This document shows, piece by piece, positions 24,731 through 31,573 of a DNA stretch of 64,000 nucleotides. The stretch's first letter is position 1; every line of letters starts with the position of its first letter. The stretch is from Novosphingobium sp. G106. GTDB lineage: Bacteria > Pseudomonadota > Alphaproteobacteria > Sphingomonadales > Sphingomonadaceae. The translations under genes and the position numbers were made by a program. The DNA lies in contig NZ_JAHOOZ010000001.1 in the NCBI RefSeq assembly GCF_019075875.1, positions 1,488,001 through 1,552,000 on the forward strand, written 5' to 3'. The notes beneath the pieces were generated by a model. That model had not been told where the DNA came from, did not search any database, and saw only the letters and a list, made by a program, of their open reading frames with translations.

Positions 24731-24848
24731 CGTTCGCTCCTATTCGGGAGGAAGCGAACCGGGGCAAAGAAGCCGGTGCAATTCCGGCACGGTCGCGCCA
24801 CTGTTATCGACGATGCCTCCGGCAGTCGAGAGTCAGACCTTTCCCCGG
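24731..24848 (+). promoter_or_regulatory. Cobalamin riboswitch 3 (upstream of cbtB)
   Basis: The plus strand shows the short B12-element type: GCCGGTGCAATTCCGGCACGG, then GCGCCACTGT, a hairpin CCTCCGGCAGTCG and a shortened B12 box GAGTCAGACCT near 24829-24840. P1 can form between CCGGGG at 24759-24764 and CCCCGG at 24843-24848. A separate upstream hairpin lies at 24731-24758 (GTTCGCT and AGCGAAC arms). It lies 47 bases before cbtB; CbtAB cobalt transporters are commonly under such riboswitches. Confidence 0.88.
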
Positions 24849-24894
24849 ATCATGTTCAACGACGGGCCGCGCTAGCCCGAGCGGAGTGATACCG

Positions 24895-25119
24895 ATGGCG
24901 ACTGCCGCCTATTTCGACGACACTTTCGTGCCCGTGGCCGGCACGACGACGATTCCGGTCGAGGAAATCCTGCCCTGGGCGGTGTTCGGCCTGCTGATCG
25001 CGACGATCTTCCTCTATTTCGTCAGCACCGAGCAAGGCGCCTTCTCCCTATTCGACGGCATGTACGTCCACGAATTCGTGCACGACGGCCGCCACCTGCT
25101 GGGCTTCCCCTGCCACTAA
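24895..25119 (+). CDS. cbtB: Cobalt transporter subunit CbtB
   Basis: A 74-residue single-span protein. A hydrophobic helix at about residues 23-43 (LPWAVFGLLIATIFLYFV) is followed by the conserved His-containing C-terminal block YVHEFVHDGRHLLGFPCH, expected to bind cobalt. The ATG at 24895 is preferred to an in-frame GTG at 24886 because CGGAG lies at proper distance. Sixteen bases separate it from cbtA; both follow riboswitch 3, the classic context of this predicted secondary cobalt transporter. Confidence 0.93.
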   Translation: MATAAYFDDTFVPVAGTTTIPVEEILPWAVFGLLIATIFLYFVSTEQGAFSLFDGMYVHEFVHDGRHLLGFPCH

Positions 25120-25135
25120 CGGCGGAAGGCCTGAC

Positions 25136-25879
25136 ATGACCAAGGACCTGCTGTGGCGGGGCATGCTCGTTGGCGTGCTCGCGGCGTTGCTCTCCACCCT
25201 GTTCGCACGGACTTTCGCCGAGCCGCATGTGGACCGAGCCATCGCCTTCGAAGCGATGCACGCGGCCCATGATCCCGGGCATCATGCCGACGAAGGTCCT
25301 GAACTGGTCAGCCGCGATACCCAGAAGGGGGCCGGATTGCTGACGGCGATGGCACTTTATGGCGCTGCGGTCGGCGGCATCTTCGCGCTGGTCTTCGCCT
25401 ACGGCTATGGCCGCTGGGCGCTGATCGGACCGCGCAGCTTCGCGCTACTGCTGGCGGCCGGAGCATTCCTGCTCATCGTCATCGTGCCCGCGCTCAAGTA
25501 TCCGCCGACACCGCCCGCGGTCGGACAGCATGAAACGGTAGGCCTGCGCACTGCCGCCTATTTCGGCCTGATCGCACTTTCGATTGCCATGGCCGTGCTG
25601 GCGATGAAGATCAGACGCGTTGCCTGGGAGTACATGGATCCTTTCAACGCATCGCTGTGCGGAGCAGCGGCCTTCATCGTCGGCATTGCCTTGAGCCAAC
25701 TGGCACTCCCCGTGATCGACGAGGTTCCCGCCGATTTCCCGGCCTCGCTCCTTTGGGCGTTTCGGATCGCATCGCTGGGCACTCAAGCCGTGCTTTGGGC
25801 CGCGATCGGCCTAGGCTTCGGAGCCCTGGCCGATCGGATCATTCGCGCGCAGTCGCACGGATCCCCGACAAAATCATAG
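25136..25879 (+). CDS. cbtA: Cobalt transporter subunit CbtA
   Basis: A 247-residue membrane protein with about five hydrophobic segments (near residues 7-26, 65-90, 99-120, 140-160 and 175-240). A His/Asp-containing region (AMHAAHDPGHHADEGPE) follows the first helix and probably binds metal. It is encoded with CbtB behind a B12 riboswitch, so it is expected to import cobalt when cobalamin is low. Length is typical of CbtA. Transport of cobalt is predicted from the family, not shown here. Confidence 0.92.
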   Translation: MTKDLLWRGMLVGVLAALLSTLFARTFAEPHVDRAIAFEAMHAAHDPGHHADEGPELVSRDTQKGAGLLTAMALYGAAVGGIFALVFAYGYGRWALIGPRSFALLLAAGAFLLIVIVPALKYPPTPPAVGQHETVGLRTAAYFGLIALSIAMAVLAMKIRRVAWEYMDPFNASLCGAAAFIVGIALSQLALPVIDEVPADFPASLLWAFRIASLGTQAVLWAAIGLGFGALADRIIRAQSHGSPTKS

Positions 25880-25910
25880 CATTTAGTCCCCGTTACCTTT
25901 TTCGGATGGG

Positions 25911-25967
25911 GCTTTCACAGGCTAAGATCGCCGGTTAATCTTCTGGATCGAAAAAGCCTGTAAAAGC
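25911..25967. repeat. Inverted repeat in the cbtA / small membrane gene interval
   Basis: GCTTTCACAGGC at 25911-25922 and GCCTGTAAAAGC at 25956-25967 are inverse complements with one mismatch, 33 bases apart. It lies between the end of cbtA and the start of the small membrane protein gene; it could be an operator pair or part of a terminator, but no T-run follows. Confidence 0.4.
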
Positions 25968-25990
25968 ACCAGTTACATTCTGACGGGGGA

Positions 25991-26194
25991 ATGGTCATGT
26001 CACTGCTCAAGGCGATCCTGCTGGGGGCCATCCTGACATTTGTCGTGTCCGGCACGATTTGGGCCGGCCAGTCGACTGGGGGCTTCCTCAACATTCACGA
26101 GTTCGCGGTTCAGGGCCACTACGTGGCCTGGTCCTGGCCGCTGTTCATCGCCGGAACGGGGCTGAGCTGGGGCATCATGCTGATGATGAAATAG
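25991..26194 (+). CDS. Small membrane protein, unknown function
   Basis: A 67-residue protein with two hydrophobic segments, about residues 4-26 (LLKAILLGAILTFVVSGTIWAG) and 47-66 (WPLFIAGTGLSWGIMLMM). A second in-frame ATG at 25997 is also possible; GACGGGGG upstream is a weak ribosome-binding site. I do not recognise the family. It follows cbtA by 111 bases and an inverted repeat, so it is probably transcribed separately. Confidence 0.6.
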   Translation: MVMSLLKAILLGAILTFVVSGTIWAGQSTGGFLNIHEFAVQGHYVAWSWPLFIAGTGLSWGIMLMMK

Positions 26195-26252
26195 CGCCGC
26201 CTGCGCCCGGAAGGCGCTGTTAGGGCGCGGATGACATCGAATCGCTGGCTCG

Positions 26253-26417
26253 TTAGACAGTCGCGGGCACCGGCTCCGGCAAAAGCTCGGGTTCAGTGCC
26301 AACGGCAACCGGTTCCTCGAGCCCTTCGGCTTCGGCGCGAAGCAGCTGCCAGTACCCGAGGATCGCCGCCGCCGAAAAGGTCACTACGCTCGCGAAGAAC
26401 AGAATATCGTTCAGCAC
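26253..26417 (-). CDS. 54-residue single-span membrane protein
   Basis: Starts at GTG 26417 with a clean AAGGAG site 6 bases upstream; the protein is MLNDILFFASVVTFSAAAILGYW followed by an acidic, proline-rich tail ending PEPVPATV. One membrane helix at about residues 5-23 is evident. A longer frame to 26642 lacks this start signal and has non-protein-like sequence. Family unknown; convergent with the small membrane gene at 25991-26194. Confidence 0.55.
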   Translation of the reverse strand: MLNDILFFASVVTFSAAAILGYWQLLRAEAEGLEEPVAVGTEPELLPEPVPATV

Positions 26418-26736
26418 GGCAATCTCCTTGTCGGCCAGGCATGCACTTCGGAAAGAAGCTGCTTGGTTAAGACCCCGCCATGCCATGGAATCCGGAGCTC
26501 CATTTTTTGCTGCCCCGCGAAAATTTTCCTTGGTTAAGCGCCTGCTGCCGCCACGTTCCGATTTCACCGCCGATCCCGACGGCAGACACTCTCTATCGCA
26601 ACCAAATTCATTCCGGCGCAGCAGGCCGTCCTTGCGACGCAATTCTATTGTCTATTAAAATGGTTGAATTATGTAGAGACCTGTCGGGACGTATTCCGAG
26701 TCGACCGGCCAGCCTGTCCTCTCAGGAGTTACGACC
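26418..26736. other. Intergenic stretch with direct repeats and AT-rich promoter-like region
   Basis: No gene seen. The decamer CTTGGTTAAG occurs at 26462-26471 and again at 26529-26538, the second followed by a G+C-rich stretch. A markedly AT-rich stretch at 26641-26676 holds a possible promoter for the hydrolase gene: TTGTCT (26648-26653), 16 bases, TATGTA (26670-26675). Confidence 0.35.
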
Positions 26737-27405
26737 ATGGCCTACCATGTTGAAAACACGCGAAAGCATGACGATCAGGAGCCCCTGATCCTGCTCATTC
26801 CCGGACTCAACGATAGCGGTCCGGACCATTGGCAGACCCACTGGGAACGCAAACGCGCCAATGTTCACCGCGTCGAGCTGGGCATGTGGGACGACCCGCA
26901 CCGCAATACCTGGGTCAACAAGCTCAACCTCGCGATCCATCGTGCCGACCGGCCGGTCGTGCTCGTCGCGCATAGCCTGGGCTGCATGACCGTAGCCTGG
27001 TGGGCCGAATACGAACGGCCCGGTCCCGACACCAACGTCATCGGCGCCCTGCTTGTCGCCCCGCCCGACGTCGACCGTCCTGGCCTAGATCCGAGGCTTT
27101 CGCGCTTCTCCGCCTGCCCGCGCTCCGAGTTGCCCTTCCCCAGCGTCGTCGTGGCGAGCCAGGACGATTCCTATTGCAGCCAGCGCAGCGCGATCTCGCT
27201 GGCGCGCGACTGGGGCAGCCGTTTCGCCGATGCCGGCGCAGTCGGCCATATCAACGCCGACAGCGCTCTTGGCGACTGGCCGCTGGGCGAGCGACTGCTC
27301 GAGCAACTGATGCGCGGTCACGGCCCGCTGCCCCGGGAAATTCCGGTGGGCAATTTCGTTCCGGCGCGAGCGGAGTTCCCCATGGCGACTGCGCGGCGCC
27401 ACTGA
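26737..27405 (+). CDS. Alpha/beta hydrolase, RBBP9/YdeN family
   Basis: A 222-residue serine hydrolase. LIPGLNDSGPDHWQTHWE at about residues 18-36 is the typical N-terminus of RBBP9/YdeN-like hydrolases. The nucleophile elbow AHSLGC is near residue 78, the acid lies in ASQDDSYCS, and the catalytic histidine in GHINADS before LGDWPLG. An AGGAG site precedes the ATG. Physiological substrate unknown. A strong hairpin follows the gene (27432-27461). Confidence 0.85.
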   Translation: MAYHVENTRKHDDQEPLILLIPGLNDSGPDHWQTHWERKRANVHRVELGMWDDPHRNTWVNKLNLAIHRADRPVVLVAHSLGCMTVAWWAEYERPGPDTNVIGALLVAPPDVDRPGLDPRLSRFSACPRSELPFPSVVVASQDDSYCSQRSAISLARDWGSRFADAGAVGHINADSALGDWPLGERLLEQLMRGHGPLPREIPVGNFVPARAEFPMATARRH

Positions 27406-27431
27406 CCTGAAGGCATCTGGAGAAACACTGA

Positions 27432-27461
27432 AGGCCGGGCCAGCATTCGCTGACCCGGCCT
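27432..27461 (+). terminator. Intrinsic terminator after the hydrolase gene
   Basis: AGGCCGGGCCAGC and GCTGACCCGGCCT form a 13-bp stem (one mismatched position) with loop ATTC, followed by CAGTCATTTTT. It lies between two convergent genes; the T-run favours function on the plus strand, with possible weaker bidirectional use. Confidence 0.75.
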
Positions 27462-27501
27462 CAGTCATTTTTACAGCCGCCTTCGGCAGCCGCTTTTCGG
27501 A

Positions 27502-27732
27502 TCAGACAATCTCGCCGATCTCCGTACCCACGTCATAGGTCTCACCGGCCGGCGCCTTGTGGACGAGCGTGCCCGAGGCGGGCGCCTCGATGTCACGCGC
27601 CGTCTTGTTGGTCTCCAGGACGTAGATCACGTCCCCTTCCTTCACGGTGGCGCCGTCTTCCACCTTCCACTCGGCAAGCGTGCCCTCGCTCATCGACATT
27701 TCGAGCTTGGGCAGGGTCAAAGTCGTCGACAT
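27502..27732 (-). CDS. Stand-alone lipoyl (biotinyl/lipoyl) domain protein
   Basis: A 76-residue protein consisting of just a lipoyl domain: TLPKLEMSMSEGTLAEWKVEDGATV, then the attachment lysine K43 in LETNKTARDIEAPASG. It would carry a lipoyl group as swinging arm. It is 24 bases downstream of the fused E1 gene on the same strand, so it is its likely partner. No E2 catalytic domain or E3 (lipoamide dehydrogenase) gene is nearby, so those would come from elsewhere. The LETNK context resembles E2 domains of branched-chain/acetoin-type complexes; biotin as cofactor is less likely. Confidence 0.9.
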   Translation of the reverse strand: MSTTLTLPKLEMSMSEGTLAEWKVEDGATVKEGDVIYVLETNKTARDIEAPASGTLVHKAPAGETYDVGTEIGEIV

Positions 27733-27756
27733 CGGTTCACCTTCTGTTGAACGGGA

Positions 27757-29784
27757 TCAGGATTTGACCGCGGCGCGGATGCGCGCGGCAATGGAGGGCG
27801 GCGTCGGAACCTGGCTGAACTCGATCGCGTTCGAGTAGGCCATCGGCGCATAATCGGCACCATAGCGCGTGGCGGGCGCCTTGAGCGTGCCCCACAGTTC
27901 CTCGTTGATCGTCGAGCAGACCTCGGCGCCGAGGCCGCAGAACTCTACTGCAGCGTGGACGACCAGCGCGCGGCCGGTCTTCTTCACGGAGTCGAGAATG
28001 CGGTGGTAGTCGATCGGCACTAGCGAGCGCAGGTCGATCACTTCCACGTCGATGCCGTCCTTGGCCACTTCCTCCGCCGCCGTGAGGCAGTGGTTGAGCA
28101 TGTAACCGTAGGAGATCAGCGTCAGGTCCTTGCCCGGGCGGCGCACCTTGGCGACGCCGAGCGGGATCTTGTACTCGCCCTTCGGCACGTCGCCCTTGAA
28201 CGTGTAGAGCAGCATCATCGATTCCAGCATGACCACCGGATCGGGATCGTCGATCGCCGAGAGCAGCATGCCCTTGGCGTCCACCGGGTTCGACGGATAG
28301 GCGACCTTGATGCCAGGCGTGTGCGTCAGCCAGGCTTCCAGGCTCTGCGAGTGCTGGGCGCCAAAGCCGCCCATGCCGCCGCCGAGCTGCATGCGGATGG
28401 TCAGCGGCGCGTGGGTCGCCGAACCCGACATGTAGCGCTGCTTGGCCGCATGGTTGGCGATCTGGTCGAGGCAGACGCCGAGGAAGTCGACGAACATGAT
28501 CTCGGCGATCGGGCGCATGCCGGCGATCGACGCCCCGATCGCAGCGCCGATGATCGCCGTCTCGGCGATCGGGGTCGGACGGACGCGGCGGTCGCCGAAT
28601 TCGGTCTGCAGACCCTTGTTGGTGCCGAACACGCCGCCCTGGGGATCGCCGACGTCCTCGCCGAGGATGAACACCTCGGGGTTCTTTGTCATCGCGATGT
28701 GCTGCGCGTCGCGGACGGCCTGGGCCATCATCATCGATTCGGTTTCACCCGAAAGCTCGCCCTCGGCTGCGCGGACCGGATAATGGCCGCGCCGGGGAAC
28801 GCTGTCGACGTCGGCAAAGACGTCGACGACCGTCTCGCTCGGCGGGGTCGGCTTGCTCTCCAGCGCGCGGGCGATCGCGTCCTCGACCTCGGCCTTGGCC
28901 GCGGCTTCGAGGTCGGCGAGTTCACCCTCGGTCGAGATGCCCGCTTCGATCAGCAGCGCGCGCGTCTTCTCGATCGGTGCGCGCTCCTTGCCGGCAGCGA
29001 GCTCTTCCTTGGTCGCGTTGTAGTTGTCACCGACGCCGGCATGCGGCCCGAGGCGATAGGTCATGGCTTCGACGAAGACCGGGCCCTTGCCCTCACGAAC
29101 GTAGTCGATGACTTCCTTCATGCCCTTGTAGAAGGCGGCGGGATCGTTGCCGTCGAGCTGCACGCCCTTGAAGCCCAGCGCTTCGGCACGGCCGAAGAAG
29201 TTCGGGCTCGACGTATAGGTCGGGATGCGCGTGTATTCGCCCCAGGTGTTGTTCTGGCACATGAAGATGACCGGGAGCTTCCAGGCGCCGGCCAGGTTCA
29301 TGGCTTCGTGCATCGCGCCGATCGAGGTGGCGCCGTCACCGAAGTTGACGATGGTGACACGGTCCTCGCCGCGTTCCTTGGCCGAGATGGCCAGGCCGTT
29401 GGCGATCGGCGCGCCGGCGCCGACGATCGCAGTGGTGACCATCGAGCCCGAGGCCGGGTCCGAGATGTGCGGGCTGCCGCCCTTGCCCTTGTTGACGCCG
29501 TCCTCGCGGCCGAGCGCCTCGGCGAACATGCCGTAGAGGTCAACGCCCTTGGCGACCTGGTCATGAATGCCGCGATAGGTGGTGATCATGTAGTCGCGCT
29601 CGGTGGTGAGCTGCGAGATTGTTGCGGGAATGCACTCCTGACCGGTCATCGGCCAGTAGGTGAACATAAACTTGCCCGCCGAGAGGCCGGCCTGGATCGC
29701 CTTGTCGACGGCACGGATGCGCGCCATCTGGCCATAGATCGCCTTGAGGACTTCAGGCTCGATTCCAAGATTTCCCTGCGACAT
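27757..29784 (-). CDS. Fused E1 alpha-beta 2-oxoacid dehydrogenase (TPP-dependent)
   Basis: A 675-residue fusion. Residues about 1-320 are E1 alpha, with the thiamine diphosphate motif GDGATSIGAMHEAMN ... NN and KGGSPHISDP. A linker with helical, Glu-rich sequence follows, and residues about 345-675 are E1 beta (FILGEDVGDPQGG, IAETAIIGAAIGASIAGMRPIAE, AVEFCGLGAEVCSTINEE). The ATG at 29784 has GGGAGA upstream; the frame continues open to 30273 only through sequence antisense to the SDR gene. Decarboxylates a 2-oxoacid or acetoin and passes the acyl group to a lipoyl domain. Substrate cannot be told from sequence. Confidence 0.9.
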   Translation of the reverse strand: MSQGNLGIEPEVLKAIYGQMARIRAVDKAIQAGLSAGKFMFTYWPMTGQECIPATISQLTTERDYMITTYRGIHDQVAKGVDLYGMFAEALGREDGVNKGKGGSPHISDPASGSMVTTAIVGAGAPIANGLAISAKERGEDRVTIVNFGDGATSIGAMHEAMNLAGAWKLPVIFMCQNNTWGEYTRIPTYTSSPNFFGRAEALGFKGVQLDGNDPAAFYKGMKEVIDYVREGKGPVFVEAMTYRLGPHAGVGDNYNATKEELAAGKERAPIEKTRALLIEAGISTEGELADLEAAAKAEVEDAIARALESKPTPPSETVVDVFADVDSVPRRGHYPVRAAEGELSGETESMMMAQAVRDAQHIAMTKNPEVFILGEDVGDPQGGVFGTNKGLQTEFGDRRVRPTPIAETAIIGAAIGASIAGMRPIAEIMFVDFLGVCLDQIANHAAKQRYMSGSATHAPLTIRMQLGGGMGGFGAQHSQSLEAWLTHTPGIKVAYPSNPVDAKGMLLSAIDDPDPVVMLESMMLLYTFKGDVPKGEYKIPLGVAKVRRPGKDLTLISYGYMLNHCLTAAEEVAKDGIDVEVIDLRSLVPIDYHRILDSVKKTGRALVVHAAVEFCGLGAEVCSTINEELWGTLKAPATRYGADYAPMAYSNAIEFSQVPTPPSIAARIRAAVKS

Positions 29785-29923
29785 GATTCCGGCTCTCCCG
29801 AGATGATTCTGCTGGGCCATAAGCATGCTTGCGGCGCTGTGCACAATCGAAACTTGCGTTCGGCGAGCGCGGAAATCCATAGTTCGGGCCAATTCGCACG
29901 AGCGATGGGATGAGAGTGGACGA

Positions 29924-30700
29924 ATGGACAAGCTTGAAGGACAGGTAGCCGTGGTGACCGGCGGTGGACGCGGCATCGGCCGGGCGATCGCGCTCGCCTT
30001 GGCCGGCGAAGGCGCGGCGGTCGTCGTCTCCTCGCGCAGCAAGGCCGAACTCGACTGGACCGTAGCCGAAGCCAAGGGCCTCGGCGTGGACGGGCTCGCG
30101 GTGGAAGCCGATGCCACAGACCGAGCAGCGGCGCGGCAGCCGGTCGAAGCCGCGCTTGAGCGCTTCGGCCGCATCGACATCGTCGTGCCCAACGTCGGCG
30201 GCGTGGCGGGCATGCACACCTGCCTCGACGGCGGCGACGAGGGCTTCGAGGCGACCTTGCTGCTGAACCTCACTTCCGCCTGGTGGACGATCCAGGCGGC
30301 GATGCCGACGATGCGTGCGCAGCGCTACGGCCGGATCATCACGATCGGCTCGACCGAGGCGCTGCGCGCCAACGAAGGCGGTCCGCCGGGCTATGTCGCC
30401 GCCAAGCACGGGCTCGTCGGGCTGACCAGGCAGCTGGCGCAGGACTGCGGCAGTTCGGGGATCACCGCCAACTGCATCTGCCCGGGCTGGACCAACACCG
30501 CGATGGTCGATTTCGCCAGCACCGCGCGGCACATGGGCATCACCGAAGCCGAAGCGCGCGCCTATGCCACGGACCGGGCTGCGCTGGGCTGCATCATGGA
30601 GCCCGAGGACATCGCCGCCATGGCGCTGCTGCTGGTCTCGCCCGAAGGCGGACGGATCACCGGCCAGGCGCTGTCGGTCGACGGGGGTTATCGCCTCTAG
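29924..30700 (+). CDS. SDR family oxidoreductase
   Basis: A 258-residue classical short-chain dehydrogenase: TGGGRGIGR nucleotide-binding motif near residue 12, a catalytic Ser in GSTEAL, the YxxxK motif in GYVAAKHG, and the C-terminal SVDGGYRL. The ATG at 29924 is chosen over upstream starts because only it gives the standard beta-strand start (LEGQVAVVTGG). NVGG replaces the usual NNAG. Divergent from the fused E1 gene by 139 bases, so the two may share a promoter region. Substrate unknown. Confidence 0.9.
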   Translation: MDKLEGQVAVVTGGGRGIGRAIALALAGEGAAVVVSSRSKAELDWTVAEAKGLGVDGLAVEADATDRAAARQPVEAALERFGRIDIVVPNVGGVAGMHTCLDGGDEGFEATLLLNLTSAWWTIQAAMPTMRAQRYGRIITIGSTEALRANEGGPPGYVAAKHGLVGLTRQLAQDCGSSGITANCICPGWTNTAMVDFASTARHMGITEAEARAYATDRAALGCIMEPEDIAAMALLLVSPEGGRITGQALSVDGGYRL

Positions 30701-30712
30701 AAATACTTCGGT

Positions 30713-31501
30713 CTAGAAGTACTGAGGCTTGGGCAGCGGCGGATCGGCTTTACCCGGGAATCGCTCGCACCAGCGCGCGAAAGCGGCATCGCTGACGAAG
30801 GGGTTTTCCTGTCGCTCGTGGCCCATTGTCGAAGTCTCGCCGTGGCCGGGAACGAATGCGACGTCGTCGCCAAGCGGGAACAGCCGATTGCGGATCGAGT
30901 CGATCAGCGTCGGCAGGTCGCCGTCGGGATGTTCCCAGGCGCCGATCGTATGGCGGAACAGAATATCGCCGACGAAGGCCTGGCGGCTATTCCGGCTGAA
31001 ATAGGCGACGTGCCCTTTGCTGTGCCCGGGACAGTGGAGAACCTCGAGTTCCTCCTCGCCGAAACGGATTGTGTCGCCGTGCTTCAGCCAGCGCACCGGC
31101 TCGTAGCTGCGCACTGCCCCGCCCGACTGGGCACTGTAGCTTTCCAGGCGGGCGACGACCTCCTCGGCCACGGCGCCCCCGGCTTCGAGGCGCGCACGCG
31201 CCATCTCGGCGAAATAGGCGCCCTGCTGGCCGAGACGCGCGACCAAGGGCGCATCACCGACATGCGGCCCTTCGATCCGCGCGCCGGTGAGTGCCGCGAA
31301 CTGCGCGGCGCCGCCGCAATGGTCGAAATGGCCGTGGGTGACGAGTGCCACTTCGGGCGTGAGATCAAGGAGTTCGATGAAGTTCAGGATCTCGCTGAGA
31401 TCACCACCCGGATCGATCACAGCGGCGCGGTGGGTCTTCTCGCACCAGACGATCGAGCAGTTCTGCTGGAACCGCGTAACGGGAAGGATCTCGAATTCCA
31501 T
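30713..31501 (-). CDS. MBL-fold metallohydrolase, glyoxalase II-like
   Basis: A 262-residue metallo-beta-lactamase-fold hydrolase with the metal motif THGHFDHCGG near residue 55, the next histidine in PGHSKGHVAYF, the bridging aspartate in FVGDILFRHTIGAWEHPDGD and the last histidine in PGHGETSTMGHE. It resembles the YcbL / glyoxalase II-like group. Ends 12 bases from the SDR stop, tail to tail. Likely a thioester hydrolase; substrate unknown. Confidence 0.9.
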   Translation of the reverse strand: MEFEILPVTRFQQNCSIVWCEKTHRAAVIDPGGDLSEILNFIELLDLTPEVALVTHGHFDHCGGAAQFAALTGARIEGPHVGDAPLVARLGQQGAYFAEMARARLEAGGAVAEEVVARLESYSAQSGGAVRSYEPVRWLKHGDTIRFGEEELEVLHCPGHSKGHVAYFSRNSRQAFVGDILFRHTIGAWEHPDGDLPTLIDSIRNRLFPLGDDVAFVPGHGETSTMGHERQENPFVSDAAFARWCERFPGKADPPLPKPQYF

Positions 31502-31573
31502 GACGCCATGCTAGACCTGCCGTGGCAGGCAAGGGAAGCCGGAACTGTCGCGCCGGCTCCCATGCAGACTTCG

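Noticed and set aside
28090..29913. Plus-strand open frame of 607 codons opposite the fused E1 gene
   Set aside because: Antisense to well-conserved E1 coding sequence and composed of low-information Arg/Asp/Gly sequence.
29785..30273. N-terminal extension of the E1 fusion by about 163 codons
   Set aside because: This part is antisense to the SDR gene; the E1 homology begins at ATG 29784, which has a ribosome-binding site.
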